A DNA stretch of 64,000 nt, from contig JAZNRO010000049.1 in the NCBI GenBank assembly GCA_045590715.1, positions 3,465 to 67,464 of the forward strand, given 5' to 3'. This stretch comes from RGIG5579 sp045590715. GTDB lineage: Bacteria > Bacillota > Clostridia > Oscillospirales > SIG627. This document shows, piece after piece, positions 33,021 through 42,706 of this stretch (position 1 is the stretch's first letter; each line of letters opens with the position of its first letter). The notes beneath the pieces are model-generated. The model ran no database searches. It was not told where the DNA came from and saw nothing but the letters and a program-made list of their open reading frames with translations. A program made the position numbers and the translations under genes.

Positions 33021-35492
33021 TTATGCAGTTCTTTTCCAGTAGAATTTATCACAAAAGCTGTTTACCATAGTGTTTGGTACAACGTTAAACGTGAAATCCA
33101 AAGAATATGAATGACCGCTTTCAAGAGACGTCGCCTCGATTACATTAAGAACATTTAAACCGCCTGTATAGTCAAGATTCCACACAATACCACCTTTTGC
33201 TCCGTCGCTGTATGCTACTTGTTTGCCGTAGCCCATAGGCATATTAGTAATGCCTACTTTTTCCCAGTTAAACGTACCCAAAGCCAAGCCTGTATCGTTT
33301 AGTGTCGTATTTATAGCAAGCGACAAGCATATACGTATTGTACTGTGGCTACGCGTTATATGCGCTGAATTTACCACCACATTTGAGGTGGGGGTAAATA
33401 TCGTGGTATCATTTCCACAATAAGGCGTGAAACCTTTATCGGCAAGCGCCCACGTTCCACCGAGTTTCGAGGCGGGGTTTGTGTTGGTAGTGTTACAGTA
33501 AATAGATCCTACGGGACACAAGTCCTCAATATACGCCGTGGTGTTCCACTCGCTCCACGTAGCGCCAGCGTCTATGGTGCGACGAAAGTACGTCATGCGC
33601 CCGTAGATAAGCTCTTGCCGTCTGTGCTGTTCGTTGCTTTCCGTTGTCGTCCAGTTCAGCACGTGCAACGTAAAACCGCCGTCCAGTCCGCTCGGTACGT
33701 TTTTCATCGTGTGTGTGTGCGAGGCCTGTATAGAGCGATAGGTTCCTTCTTCTACGATCGCGTTTAGATCGGTACCTTCTGCCAACTGTGTGAAATACTT
33801 TGTCTGTCTTATATTGTCAATGGTCGCCACCTCGACACCGTTTATGTAGGCTTTTTTCTTGTTTGAGCTTATAAAGAAAACCGCCTGTCCGATATCAACA
33901 GTAAGAGTCTCTTTGGTCGTGGTTAAAGTCCCAAAATTATCGGTTACGACAATCTCGATTTCAAACGACTTGGTATTGTCGAAAGTCAGCACAATATCGG
34001 CGCACGTAAACTTTCCAGCGGAAAGTTTAGGCGTTAGAGTTACATAACTATCCCACGTTCCACCTGTTTGACGGGACCGATACTTTACGGTTTTAATCGT
34101 GTTTTTATCAGCGCCGTTGATCGTTAGCCGTGAATATTCACCGCCGATCTTTAGCGTTGTCTGCGCGCCAAAGTTATTGACACGCTTTGCGCTGGCGGTA
34201 ATCTTCGGCTTGTTGTAGTCGTACACGGTAACGTCTTTGTATTTAAGCGTGGAAAGTCCACGGCTGTCGTAGGCTCTCACGTCCAAGCGCTTTGCACCAG
34301 CAGAAGAAATCTCCCCGACGGGAATGGTTACCGCGCTAGAGGCGTTGTAATTGGCGTTTTTGTTGATCGTGTCAATGTTTACACCGTAATACTTGGACGT
34401 TGCGCCGTTTTGGGCTACCATTTTGTTTGCCGTGGAGATCTCAACAGACAAAGAGGAAAGCCCTTTTACGAGCGCTTGGTTACTGCCCGTTACAGCGGTA
34501 ATCGCTGTGTTGGTGTCCTTGTACGTGAACGCTGGGAAAGTAGGGTAACACTCGCTTTCCTTAATTGAATACTTACCGCCCTGTTTCGTTCTCGCTTTCC
34601 CGCTATATTCCACCCTTACGCTGTACGTTGCGCTTTTTGTGTTGGGAATTGTAGCGTACAAATACGCGACGCTTGACGTGGAGTTATTGACCCCCTTGTA
34701 AGACGTGGTAGAACATTTGTACTCCACGTCGATCTGGGTACCGTTTCCGATGATATAGAAAACAAAGTCCCGCGAAAGAGGGTTATAAAACGAAAGCGTC
34801 AACTCGTTACCAAGCACAAAGTCGGGAGCATTGGTACAATGCGGATAGTCGTATGTGGTAACGCTCAATTTTGAGCTGTCGGTTGTGAGCTGGCTGTCTT
34901 TTCGGCGTACACGGGTCTTGATCTCATACGCCGTGTTTGAGGCAAGACCGCTGATCGTATAAGATCCGCTTTTGCCGTCGGTAACATCTACGCCTTTCCA
35001 GTTTGAGCCGTTATCCTTGCTGTACCACAAATAGTCGATCGTGCTGTCGCTAGACCAGTTCATAGTGATAGACGTTTCCGTTTTGGATTTTAGGCTCTGT
35101 ACAGACGTAGCGTAGCGCGGGATCTCGTCGAGTTCCCAGTCCCCTATGTAACCGTGTACGGTTGTACCGTAAACCGCTGTGCTAAACTCCACCTTGATCG
35201 TCTTTGAGCCGTCGCTGGTGTGCTTAACGGTGATCGTTCCGTCGGTAGAGCCTACCATAGTCGGGAATTTTTTATACTCCGAGTCTTTACGATCTACGCT
35301 GTAAACGGTTGTACCGTTGATAATTACCTTTGTAGGGCCTGTGGGGTAACTGATATCGCTATCGCCGTGCGCCGATAACTCCCAAGAGATCGTGGAGGAG
35401 TTTTCTTGAATATTTTGCTTTTGCGTGCATTTTAACTGAAAATATCGATCCCCGTATATGGGGTCACCTTTTAACGTTTTGCTACTAGCCAT
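33021..35492 (-). CDS. DUF859-type tail fibre / receptor-binding protein
   Basis: 823 aa, no signal peptide. N-terminal beta domain (1-130), then a fibronectin-III-like module near 130-215 (P-R-Y-A-T-S-V-Q-S, later G-L-A-S-N-T-A-Y-E-I-K-T-R-V). DUF859-like repeats follow (Y-D-Y-N-K-P-K-I near residue 425). Near 590-680 a knob-type segment appears (E-E-G-T-Y-R-S-I-Q-A-S, then Y-F-R-R-T-I-D-A-G-A-T-W-S-E-W). The end is a P-V-G-S-I-Y tail-collar-like stretch and a beta-sandwich. A host-binding role is likely. Confidence 0.75.
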   Translation of the reverse strand: MASSKTLKGDPIYGDRYFQLKCTQKQNIQENSSTISWELSAHGDSDISYPTGPTKVIINGTTVYSVDRKDSEYKKFPTMVGSTDGTITVKHTSDGSKTIKVEFSTAVYGTTVHGYIGDWELDEIPRYATSVQSLKSKTETSITMNWSSDSTIDYLWYSKDNGSNWKGVDVTDGKSGSYTISGLASNTAYEIKTRVRRKDSQLTTDSSKLSVTTYDYPHCTNAPDFVLGNELTLSFYNPLSRDFVFYIIGNGTQIDVEYKCSTTSYKGVNNSTSSVAYLYATIPNTKSATYSVRVEYSGKARTKQGGKYSIKESECYPTFPAFTYKDTNTAITAVTGSNQALVKGLSSLSVEISTANKMVAQNGATSKYYGVNIDTINKNANYNASSAVTIPVGEISSAGAKRLDVRAYDSRGLSTLKYKDVTVYDYNKPKITASAKRVNNFGAQTTLKIGGEYSRLTINGADKNTIKTVKYRSRQTGGTWDSYVTLTPKLSAGKFTCADIVLTFDNTKSFEIEIVVTDNFGTLTTTKETLTVDIGQAVFFISSNKKKAYINGVEVATIDNIRQTKYFTQLAEGTDLNAIVEEGTYRSIQASHTHTMKNVPSGLDGGFTLHVLNWTTTESNEQHRRQELIYGRMTYFRRTIDAGATWSEWNTTAYIEDLCPVGSIYCNTTNTNPASKLGGTWALADKGFTPYCGNDTTIFTPTSNVVVNSAHITRSHSTIRICLSLAINTTLNDTGLALGTFNWEKVGITNMPMGYGKQVAYSDGAKGGIVWNLDYTGGLNVLNVIEATSLESGHSYSLDFTFNVVPNTMVNSFCDKFYWKRTA

Positions 35493-35495
35493 TTT

Positions 35496-37469
35496 TTACA
35501 CCTCCCACGTTGCTGGTACAAACGCCCAGCCTTGCAGTTCACCCTCGGTTACAGGCAAGATTTTAAGCGGTGCCATTTTAACCTCGTCTTCTGCCTCCAG
35601 TTTTTTGACGAATGTTACGTCTTTGTTTAAGCTGAATACCCTTGTTGGTGTGCCGTTAATGTTTGAATAACCAGCAAACTCCAATGGCGACATTACGGTA
35701 TAGTCGCCAAGATAAACGCTGGATCTTACCAGTACACCGTTAATATTGATATTTACCTGTGTGTTCATCACCTCACCGTTTGCTTGCGTCCATTGGCTGG
35801 TATAGTCGCCAACGGTGAACATATTGTCGGTGAAGGTAGCGCCACTATCGGCCGTGCCGTAAAACTCGATATCATAATACGTGTCCTTCGGCTCCAGCCC
35901 TTTTAGTTCATAAGTGGAATAAAAGGCACTCGTGCCGTCGGGAATGGGAATAATATGTTCCTCCAGCGTATTAGAGATTTTTACGTAGCAACTGCCGATT
36001 AGGTTTTTCTTGATCTTGGTACTGAATGAGTACCGTGTTTTTTCAGCGCCATCTGTACTGGCCTTAACGTTTACTCTTTGGATCGCTTTTTTGTTAAGCA
36101 AGGTAAACGAATGACCGCTCAAACCGCCATTAGAAAGAGACTCTGTATCGCTTTGCATTGAAATTGTGCCGTCCCCGAACAGATCCCAGTTTGCTGGTAC
36201 GTTGTTATTGTCGTAAGCATACATTACCGAGTTTTGGAGTAGATTACTTCCACCGCTTGTCTGTACGCTGTGGGTAATTGCGTCGATATCTTGCTTGAGT
36301 TCTGTGAAATTTTTATTTACGATCCCGTCCACGTCTTTCACTTCGCTCACAAGCATTTCGATAGTCTGTTCTTGCTTGCTTGTGATAATCTCGGTGTTTT
36401 TTACCCGCTTTTCAATGCTAGTCGCGTATTGGTACTGGGTCTGTGTTTTCGTTTCTGCTACCGTTTTGAACGTTTCTTTGATACCGCCGTCAACGGTAAT
36501 GCTGAAATTAAATAGCACAGTCCCAAACTCGTCGCCAGTATCGTCGCCAGTATCGGTTTCGATCATAAAACGATCGCCGATTTCGTACCAGCCCAAGCCC
36601 TCGGTGGTTGCCTCAAACGGATAAAACCTCACGCCGTGTAGCGCGTTATAGATCGGGATAATAGAGGTTAAACGGTCACGGTCTAAAATCTGGTTGTTTT
36701 CGATCCTAAACTCTGTGAGGCCGTTTGTTTCTATGCTTTCCTCGTCTCGCATGAAGATATTGTCTTCCTGTTCGGCGCGGGAAAGTACCACGCTGTTAAT
36801 CTCGCCGTATTGATCCTCCAGTTTGAGTTTGAAAAGGTTGTCATACGTGAGTTTTTCATCGGTTTCTGTGATAGGCTTGAAATAAACCTTATCGTCTGCG
36901 CCGATCACGCACGTACTGGCTGTGGCTTGTGCAATTTGCACAAAAATATCACGGTAGGTAATACCGCTTATGTTTTCCCACAGCTCGTCTTCAATTTCCC
37001 AGTCGTTATTGACGGAAAAACTAGTATTCCCAAGTTCTAACCCGCACGCCTCACACAGTAGTTTTGTGTAGTCGTATAGGCCGATCGGGTAGTGAGTGGT
37101 CAGCGTAGTATATGGTTTCATAGCGTTAATCATTTTGTCATACGCTACAATACTGGTCTCGCCAGTGTCTTTGGAAATTGTAAGTTCATTTACCAAAAAA
37201 GAGCCGTACCCGATATATTCATAGGCTCCGCTGGGGAGCATTACGCCAAACCCAGCGGACACCCATTTACCGAGCAAATTATGCTCTCCGAGATATTTAG
37301 CCTCTAATTTCCGCATTACCGACTTACACAAGCCACCCTCGCCACTTACTTTGAATGAGATAAGATCGTCCTCGTCGCGGATCGTTTGATCTTCCGCGTC
37401 AATATAAGCCTGTAACTCTTTTACTGGTTGAGTCATTGCTTGCTTGAAATCGTCGCTTGCCATTATCAC
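35496..37469 (-). CDS. Tail-associated baseplate protein (Tal/gp18-like)
   Basis: 657 aa. N-terminal ~340 residues resemble the gp27-like hub domain of siphophage Tal proteins (Y-I-G-Y-G-S-F-L-V-N-E-L-T-I-S, W-Y-E-I-G-D-R-F-M-I-E-T). A helical linker follows (about 345-400), then a C-terminal carbohydrate-binding-like beta domain. No peptidase motif was seen. The frame begins with GTG (37467-37469), 9 nt after GGAGG; an ATG two codons later is also possible. It forms the tail tip below the tape measure. Confidence 0.72.
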   Translation of the reverse strand: MIMASDDFKQAMTQPVKELQAYIDAEDQTIRDEDDLISFKVSGEGGLCKSVMRKLEAKYLGEHNLLGKWVSAGFGVMLPSGAYEYIGYGSFLVNELTISKDTGETSIVAYDKMINAMKPYTTLTTHYPIGLYDYTKLLCEACGLELGNTSFSVNNDWEIEDELWENISGITYRDIFVQIAQATASTCVIGADDKVYFKPITETDEKLTYDNLFKLKLEDQYGEINSVVLSRAEQEDNIFMRDEESIETNGLTEFRIENNQILDRDRLTSIIPIYNALHGVRFYPFEATTEGLGWYEIGDRFMIETDTGDDTGDEFGTVLFNFSITVDGGIKETFKTVAETKTQTQYQYATSIEKRVKNTEIITSKQEQTIEMLVSEVKDVDGIVNKNFTELKQDIDAITHSVQTSGGSNLLQNSVMYAYDNNNVPANWDLFGDGTISMQSDTESLSNGGLSGHSFTLLNKKAIQRVNVKASTDGAEKTRYSFSTKIKKNLIGSCYVKISNTLEEHIIPIPDGTSAFYSTYELKGLEPKDTYYDIEFYGTADSGATFTDNMFTVGDYTSQWTQANGEVMNTQVNININGVLVRSSVYLGDYTVMSPLEFAGYSNINGTPTRVFSLNKDVTFVKKLEAEDEVKMAPLKILPVTEGELQGWAFVPATWEV

Positions 37470-37472
37470 GGG

Positions 37473-37847
37473 CTAATACCTCCTTTTGCTGACTGGTACA
37501 AGGCTGACACTAAACGGCTTGTATCTGCCTTTCGACTTACTATCCAGCTCTACGTCGTAGTCGCTGGCGTAGTATTCAGTGCTGACTGTGGTTTGCAGTC
37601 TCACGTCAAACCACGTAACGGTAAAAAACGCCTTGTCTAACAGCGCTGTAAGTTCGGCCATTTCTTCCTGGTCGGTATATCCCACCTCGATCTGAATCTT
37701 CGGGAAAATACCGATCAGCGTAGCCCTTACGTCGCCAGACATATTACGCTCGCTATCTTTCCACAGTTTAGCGCGTCCGATCTTATAGCTTTTAATGTGG
37801 GGAATGGTAACCCCGTCAATTTGTACTAAATCGCCTGTATAAATCAC
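37473..37847 (-). CDS. Distal-tail-like protein (DUF6711-like)
   Basis: 124 aa beta-rich protein with G-V-T-I-P-H-I-K-S-Y-K-I-G-R-A-K-L-W-K-D and a closing S-V-S-L-V-P-V-S-K-R-R. Its position between tape measure and Tal fits a small distal tail protein. The GTG start overlaps the tape measure stop (GTGA). I recognise the family only loosely. Confidence 0.65.
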   Translation of the reverse strand: MIYTGDLVQIDGVTIPHIKSYKIGRAKLWKDSERNMSGDVRATLIGIFPKIQIEVGYTDQEEMAELTALLDKAFFTVTWFDVRLQTTVSTEYYASDYDVELDSKSKGRYKPFSVSLVPVSKRRY

Positions 37848-40708
37848 GCGAATACCACCTCCCCGTTAGTTTCAAAGGCTTTCTCTCTGCCGTACTCAAT
37901 AAGTTTATTAAAGATATCTTCCTCGCCGAGTTTCACGGTGAGTTTGATATTTCCACCGCCACCGCCGATCTTGTCGCCGATCTTGGACGCTAGCTGGTCG
38001 ATCCAGCCTGTATTACGTTCCAGAGGCATTACCGCCTCTTTACCAGCTTCACCGATCATAGCGTAAGTCGGTCTATCTACGATACCGCCCTGTGCCAGTT
38101 TCGGTACCTCCAGCAGAGTAAGTTTGCTGATCTCTACGCCGGGGATCTTGTTAATAATACCAATCGCAAAGTTAATGGCTTTGAGAAAGCCGTTAATTTT
38201 ACCGATCACTTTTTCAAGTATCCCGTTAACCGCAGATTTCACCGCGCCAGACACAGCGTCACCGACTTTTTTACCGATATCTTTGAAAAAATTACCGATA
38301 TCAGCAAACACGTCTTTAATGCCTTGACACAAATTACTAAACCACTTTTTAATCTTGGTACCAGTAGACTCGTATTTGTGCGGATCCATACCGTCTTTGA
38401 TACTGGCGGGAAGGTCTGTCATAAACGTCTTTTGCGCGTCGTCGCTCATTTCACTCATGCTCTTGGAAATAAGCTCACGCGCCTCGTCTGCTGATAATTC
38501 GCCTTTTTCAAAAGCGTCCACTACTGATTTTTTGAAATCGTCGTAGTTTCCGCTTTCCTTGGCAAGCGCTAGCTGGTTTTCGTAAGAGGCGATAGTCTCG
38601 GCTTTTTTGGCGGCGTTAAATTCCTCGGTTGACTTTTTCAAGTCTTTTTGTTTCTGCTCGTTATCCAAATAGGCCTTATAGACCTCTTTTTGTGCGTCGG
38701 TCATATCGGCATAATCGAGCGTGCCGTTCTGTACTTGCGTATAAAGTTCCTCTCCTGTAACGCCCGCGGCTTTTTCTGCTTCTTCAAGCCGTTTCATAGA
38801 GGCCTCGGCCGCGTCTACTGCGCTGATATAATTGTTTTCTGCCTCTTTTGCTCTCTCTTTGGCCGCTGTCAAGTTTTCTTGCGCCTCTTGAACAGACATA
38901 ATGGCGGGTTCCTCTAAAAGAATAGCCGCGACGAAACCAGCAACGAGGGCCGTTACACCTACGATAGCCGAAACAAGAGTGTGAACACCAGCGGTCGCAA
39001 GGCCAACGGCAATGGCGATGGCACCGCCGATAATAAGTATCGTGTTTTGTAACGTAGGCCCGTTGGCGATAAAGTCTTTTACGCCTACCACCATCAAGGC
39101 TATACCGCCTACAACGGCGGCAATACCAGCGACTATGGGCGCTAGAGTCGTATTAAATGGCTTGATCGCAAAATACAAGCCTACCGCGGCGGCAGTTACA
39201 CCGCCGATCATAAGCGCGAAGTTCTTCCAGTCCAGTCCGTTGATCCAAGCGTCAAAGACGCCGTATGCAAAAGCGACAATACCCGCGGTCGCCGCAATAG
39301 CACCGCCAAGCGAAGTAAATTTGTCCCCCGTTGTTAGAGCGTCAAGCACGTCGGAAACCCCAAACAAGTCGCCCATCATTTGGAAAAAACCAAGATTACC
39401 AGGGTTTAAGAAAAAGCCGAGCACTGTTTTTGAGATTTTCCATAACGCGAGAGCGGTACCTACAGAGGCTACCAAAGTTAGAAACTCTTTCATTTTGCCG
39501 TACAATTCGTCTACTTTGCCCGATACGGAAGAAGTGGCAGAGTCCCACCCGCTGGTGTTCCATTCGGATACTTCCAAATTACTGATCGTGGAGTCGTCGT
39601 CAGATCCGCTACTCTTGTTTTCGGTTAGCACGTTCATCTCGTCAAACCCAGCCAAGCTTTTAAGTGTCTTGCTCAAGCCTTTAGCGGATTTATTAGCGTT
39701 TTTATTTGAATTATCAAGATTTTTTACAGAGTCGTTGACACTATCAACGGCTTTGTTTGCTGAATTTGTGTCGATTATGTTTTTTCCACCAAACAACTTG
39801 CTCACAGAGTTTACCGCCCAGATACACGCTTTTACGAACGCGGTAACGTATGGTACCGCGCTGTTTATCGCCTTTACGATATTTTGGAAAAAACCAGCTA
39901 TATTAGAACGTCCTATCGCGTTAATGATATCAGCGATACCTCTTGTTAAGGCTGTTTTGACGTTCGTAATAGACGTTCCAATACCACCAGTAGCGCCGCG
40001 CGCTTGCTCCTCAAAACTAGCAAATCCCGCCACGCCCTCGGTGTTGAGTCTGTGTATGGTCTGCATAAACTCATTCATAGAGACGTTGCCGTTTCGCAGT
40101 TCCTCGCCGAGCTGTGACGAATTGGCGTAGCCCATAGCGACAGCGACTTGTTTCAGCTGTGCTGGCATAGCCGTCATAGCGGTACGCCACTCCATCATAT
40201 CGGGCTTGCCTTTTGCGTAAGCCTGTGATAATTGCTCCAGCGCCGACGTTTGAATTTGCTGACTTGCACCACCCGCCAAAATGGCGTTATTAAGGGCCAG
40301 AAACATATCAGTACTAGCCTTTACGTTTCCGTTTACACTTGTAAACTTTTGTACCGCGCCTACGGCAGAGTCCAGAGTAGTGGGTAGCCCAGTCAGTTTG
40401 TCACTCAAACGTTTCATTGACTCGTCGGCGTCGTCGGTTGATACGCCCAAGTTACCCATAACCTTTGAAAAATTATTTATGGTGTCTGCTCTCTGTATAG
40501 CGCTGTCTAAATTGCTACTTATAGCCCGTATGCCAGAGCTTACGGTTTTCATAATAAGGTTGCTTTTTAGAAAGCTCTTTGTCATACTGGTCGAGAATTT
40601 GTTCGTGTTTTTAGTAACGTCGTTTAGCCTACCTTGCACCGCGCTTATTTCTTTTTTCAGCTGGGTAGTGTTTGCCGTTATCAACACTTGCAATTCATCA
40701 ATAGTCAT
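37844..40708 (-). CDS. Tail tape measure protein
   Basis: 954 aa. N-terminal coiled-coil (residues 1-60; A-N-T-T-Q-L-K-K-E-I-S-A-V-Q-G), then the tape-measure core with M-T-A-M-P-A-Q-L-K-Q-V-A-V-A-M-G. A hydrophobic membrane-interacting region spans about 410-580, then a coiled coil (about 590-690), then small helical segments ending in G-E-A-G-K-E-A-V-M-P-L-E-R. At about 0.15 nm per residue it implies a tail near 140 nm. The start overlaps the end of the gpGT frame by 11 nt. Confidence 0.93.
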   Translation of the reverse strand: MTIDELQVLITANTTQLKKEISAVQGRLNDVTKNTNKFSTSMTKSFLKSNLIMKTVSSGIRAISSNLDSAIQRADTINNFSKVMGNLGVSTDDADESMKRLSDKLTGLPTTLDSAVGAVQKFTSVNGNVKASTDMFLALNNAILAGGASQQIQTSALEQLSQAYAKGKPDMMEWRTAMTAMPAQLKQVAVAMGYANSSQLGEELRNGNVSMNEFMQTIHRLNTEGVAGFASFEEQARGATGGIGTSITNVKTALTRGIADIINAIGRSNIAGFFQNIVKAINSAVPYVTAFVKACIWAVNSVSKLFGGKNIIDTNSANKAVDSVNDSVKNLDNSNKNANKSAKGLSKTLKSLAGFDEMNVLTENKSSGSDDDSTISNLEVSEWNTSGWDSATSSVSGKVDELYGKMKEFLTLVASVGTALALWKISKTVLGFFLNPGNLGFFQMMGDLFGVSDVLDALTTGDKFTSLGGAIAATAGIVAFAYGVFDAWINGLDWKNFALMIGGVTAAAVGLYFAIKPFNTTLAPIVAGIAAVVGGIALMVVGVKDFIANGPTLQNTILIIGGAIAIAVGLATAGVHTLVSAIVGVTALVAGFVAAILLEEPAIMSVQEAQENLTAAKERAKEAENNYISAVDAAEASMKRLEEAEKAAGVTGEELYTQVQNGTLDYADMTDAQKEVYKAYLDNEQKQKDLKKSTEEFNAAKKAETIASYENQLALAKESGNYDDFKKSVVDAFEKGELSADEARELISKSMSEMSDDAQKTFMTDLPASIKDGMDPHKYESTGTKIKKWFSNLCQGIKDVFADIGNFFKDIGKKVGDAVSGAVKSAVNGILEKVIGKINGFLKAINFAIGIINKIPGVEISKLTLLEVPKLAQGGIVDRPTYAMIGEAGKEAVMPLERNTGWIDQLASKIGDKIGGGGGNIKLTVKLGEEDIFNKLIEYGREKAFETNGEVVFA

Positions 40709-41383
40709 TTTTTATAACACCTCCCATCTTTATAGTGTTGCGACGGGCTTGGCGTTCCATTTCCTCGTCCGTCATTGGCCTCAAGTCGGTGTTGTTTTCC
40801 AGAAAAGGCTTTGAAGGGTATTTTTTGGGATTGTTAAACGCATAGGCGATATACTTACCCAGCAAATAATTAAAAGAGTCTTGCTCTTTGATCCTTGCCT
40901 GTTCCTTTTCGTTAAATACTTGGATATGTTTAGCCCATTGTTTCGGGTTTAGGCTCCAGAAATAATGGAGATCTAGCCCTATCATAAGAGCGTCGCTCTC
41001 CGTTTCGCGCCACATATCACCAAAGTATCTGGATTTTACAGGGAGTTCGAGATTTCCTCGGTCACTTGGGCCTGTCGTTTCGTCTTGTACTCTCTCAATT
41101 TCTCCATGTCGAGATCCCTCGATAAAAAACCCCCTTTGATTAAGGCCTCCATGATATCCATAACAAGCTCGTCCTTGTCTTTTTCCTCCAAATAAGCGTC
41201 AATAGCGCTTACCGCTACGGCTTTGCTTACGCCGTGGTTGCCGTTATCATCAACAAGCCCTTTCTGGACAAATAAAATCAAGGTACCAATAGTGGTATCC
41301 GAAATACAGTTTTCAATAGGCGCTTTCTTTGCCTGTTCGATTTCATCTACTCTTGTAGCGTTATATTTCAAATTAAGTTTCAT
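40698..41383 (-). CDS. Tail assembly chaperone gpGT, -1 frameshift product
   Basis: Reading from 41383, slipping -1 at TTTTTTA (41123-41129) and continuing from 41123 to 40698 gives a 228-aa fusion. The -1 frame is open all the way from the slip site, and its part after R-Y-F-G-D-M-W-R-E-T looks like the gpT half (W-S-L-N-P-K-Q-W, a basic C-terminus). In other siphophages gpGT recruits the tube protein to the tape measure. The separate ATG at 41015 has no strong ribosome site, which also favours the fusion. Confidence 0.8.
41036..41383 (-). CDS. Tail assembly chaperone gpG
   Basis: 115 aa from the ATG at 41381-41383 (GGAGG 6 nt upstream). Acidic helical protein (M-K-L-N-L-K-Y-N-A-T-R-V-D-E-I-E), typical of phage tail chaperones just ahead of the tape measure. 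The slip site lies at codons 86-87. The unslipped protein continues S-R-D-L-D-M-E-K-L-R to its own stop. Confidence 0.85.
   Translation of the reverse strand: MKLNLKYNATRVDEIEQAKKAPIENCISDTTIGTLILFVQKGLVDDNGNHGVSKAVAVSAIDAYLEEKDKDELVMDIMEALIKGGFLSRDLDMEKLREYKTKRQAQVTEEISNSL
41123..41129 (-). other. Programmed -1 frameshift slippery heptamer TTTTTTA
   Basis: In the gpG frame the bases read T-TTT-TTA (X-XXY-YYZ), the same heptamer used by HIV-1, with GGGGG directly before it. Slipping keeps perfect pairing in the A and P sites. The following -1 frame has no stop for 141 codons. Confidence 0.8.
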
Positions 41384-41406
41384 AATATCCTCCGTCAATT
41401 TAGTAG

Positions 41407-41442
41407 AAAAAATAGGGCGATCTTATGAAAAGACCGCCCGTT
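41407..41442 (-). terminator. Attenuating terminator after the major tail protein gene
   Basis: GGGCG-TCT pairs with AGA-CGCCC across a TATGAAA loop, with a T-run on the minus strand. It lies between the tail tube gene and gpG, so it probably lowers chaperone and tape measure expression relative to tube protein. Confidence 0.65.
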
Positions 41443-41447
41443 TTAGG

Positions 41448-41873
41448 TTATGCTGTTGCTTTTGCGTAAACAGGCTTTCCGCTTACACGGATAGTCGCAG
41501 AGAAGGTAGCCAGACCGTCGGGGGTCTTTTCACCGTCTTTGAAAGACTTAACAAAGCCAGAGAAAGTCCAAGTGGCTCCGCTGGGGTAAGCAACTTTCCA
41601 TTTCTCCAAAGACTGGCTTTCAGCAAGAGCGAGCATTTTTTCAACGTTTGCTTCGTCCTTGATATTACCAGCCAGAGAAACTTCGCCAGCGTCTTTGGAG
41701 CCAGCGATAAACTCTTTGTAGTTGTTGGGGCTATCCAGATCGGTAGCGTCGATTTCTTCGCTTTCTACACCGATTTCTCCGATAGAAGTAAGGTTGGCGA
41801 TCTTCAGATCTTCGCCTTCGTCGCCACTCTTGATTTTGGTAAGGGTAGTACCCATAGTTCTGGTTGCGGGCAT
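41448..41873 (-). CDS. Major tail (tube) protein
   Basis: 141 aa, acidic beta protein: M-P-A-T-R-T-M-G-T-T-L, E-E-I-D-A-T-D-L-D-S-P-N-N-Y-K-E, then K-W-K-V-A-Y-P-S-G-A-T-W-T-F-S-G-F-V. This matches TP901-1-type tail tube proteins. It polymerises into the tail tube. It is followed by an attenuator, as suits a high-copy structural protein. Confidence 0.9.
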   Translation of the reverse strand: MPATRTMGTTLTKIKSGDEGEDLKIANLTSIGEIGVESEEIDATDLDSPNNYKEFIAGSKDAGEVSLAGNIKDEANVEKMLALAESQSLEKWKVAYPSGATWTFSGFVKSFKDGEKTPDGLATFSATIRVSGKPVYAKATA

Positions 41874-41887
41874 ATTCTGTCCTCCTT

Positions 41888-42220
41888 TTATACTGTTTTG
41901 GAAAATCTGTTAACCACGTGGTGCAGATTTCCAGCGTTTGGAACGTCGTTTGAGAACGACATAATATATTTGTTGGATCTCATTATTTCCTCAACTTCGG
42001 AAAGTACCGCACTGGCCGTTACGCTATCATCGGCCCAAATATCTACTTGAATTTCGATATCTTGGCTAGAAATAGCCCCGTCCAGATCAGCAGTAATAGC
42101 GTTGTTACCCACCTTGAAAATAACGGCGGGCAAATCAGTAAATACAGCGGGTTGAGTCTGCGCTACGAAATAGGGCAGAGCTTTCAAACTGTTATATACG
42201 TCTGTCTTTGGTAAATACAT
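41888..42220 (-). CDS. Tail completion/terminator-like protein
   Basis: 110 aa alpha/beta protein (I-E-I-Q-V-D-I-W-A-D-D-S, then A-V-L-S-E-V-E-E-I-M) in the fixed slot between the gp10-like neck protein and the tube protein. The fold pattern matches the tail terminators/minor capsid proteins of siphophages. Family assignment rests mostly on position. Confidence 0.7.
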   Translation of the reverse strand: MYLPKTDVYNSLKALPYFVAQTQPAVFTDLPAVIFKVGNNAITADLDGAISSQDIEIQVDIWADDSVTASAVLSEVEEIMRSNKYIMSFSNDVPNAGNLHHVVNRFSKTV

Positions 42221-42223
42221 GGG

Positions 42224-42706
42224 TTATTGACCTCCTTTGCAGTTTTCTTTCAGCTTTGAGTTAACACCTTCGCGAAAGATCTTTTTTATGGTTTTCTCGT
42301 TTTCTTTCAAGGCGGGGTACATATACGGCTGGGCCACTTGACCCTTGGTATATATCCACTCGCCCTTGTCCTCGTCAAAGTAGGCCCACCCCTTATTTTT
42401 ATACTCTGGGGTAAAGCCCTCTACTTGGTACGGGTAAGTACCGTTACCAGTAATACCCGTTCCAAATTCAACATAGGGAGCGTGTTCTACGTTGGTATAA
42501 ACACGCCCCTGTAATTCTTTTCCTGTATCTTTGACTTGCATGTGAATACTGTCTGCCAACTGGCCCGTATCTACGGGAGCCAGCGCCTTTGCTTGGCCGT
42601 GTACCAGCGCTGTGGCTTTGTTCATTGCCGTCCGGAGTTCCATATTTGCGATCTTATTAAAGCGTTTCGTAAGGGTGTCAACGCCCTTTATGCTTACCTT
42701 CGCCAA
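42224..42706 (-). CDS. HK97 gp10-like neck/tail completion protein
   Basis: 160 aa. The hallmark A-P-V-D-T-G-Q-L-A-D-S-I region and H-A-P-Y-V-E-F-G-T-G are clear, followed by a long hydrophilic insertion and P-Y-M-Y-P-A-L-K-E-N-E. It completes the head-tail junction. The start overlaps the upstream gene by 13 nt. Confidence 0.9.
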   Translation of the reverse strand: MAKVSIKGVDTLTKRFNKIANMELRTAMNKATALVHGQAKALAPVDTGQLADSIHMQVKDTGKELQGRVYTNVEHAPYVEFGTGITGNGTYPYQVEGFTPEYKNKGWAYFDEDKGEWIYTKGQVAQPYMYPALKENEKTIKKIFREGVNSKLKENCKGGQ

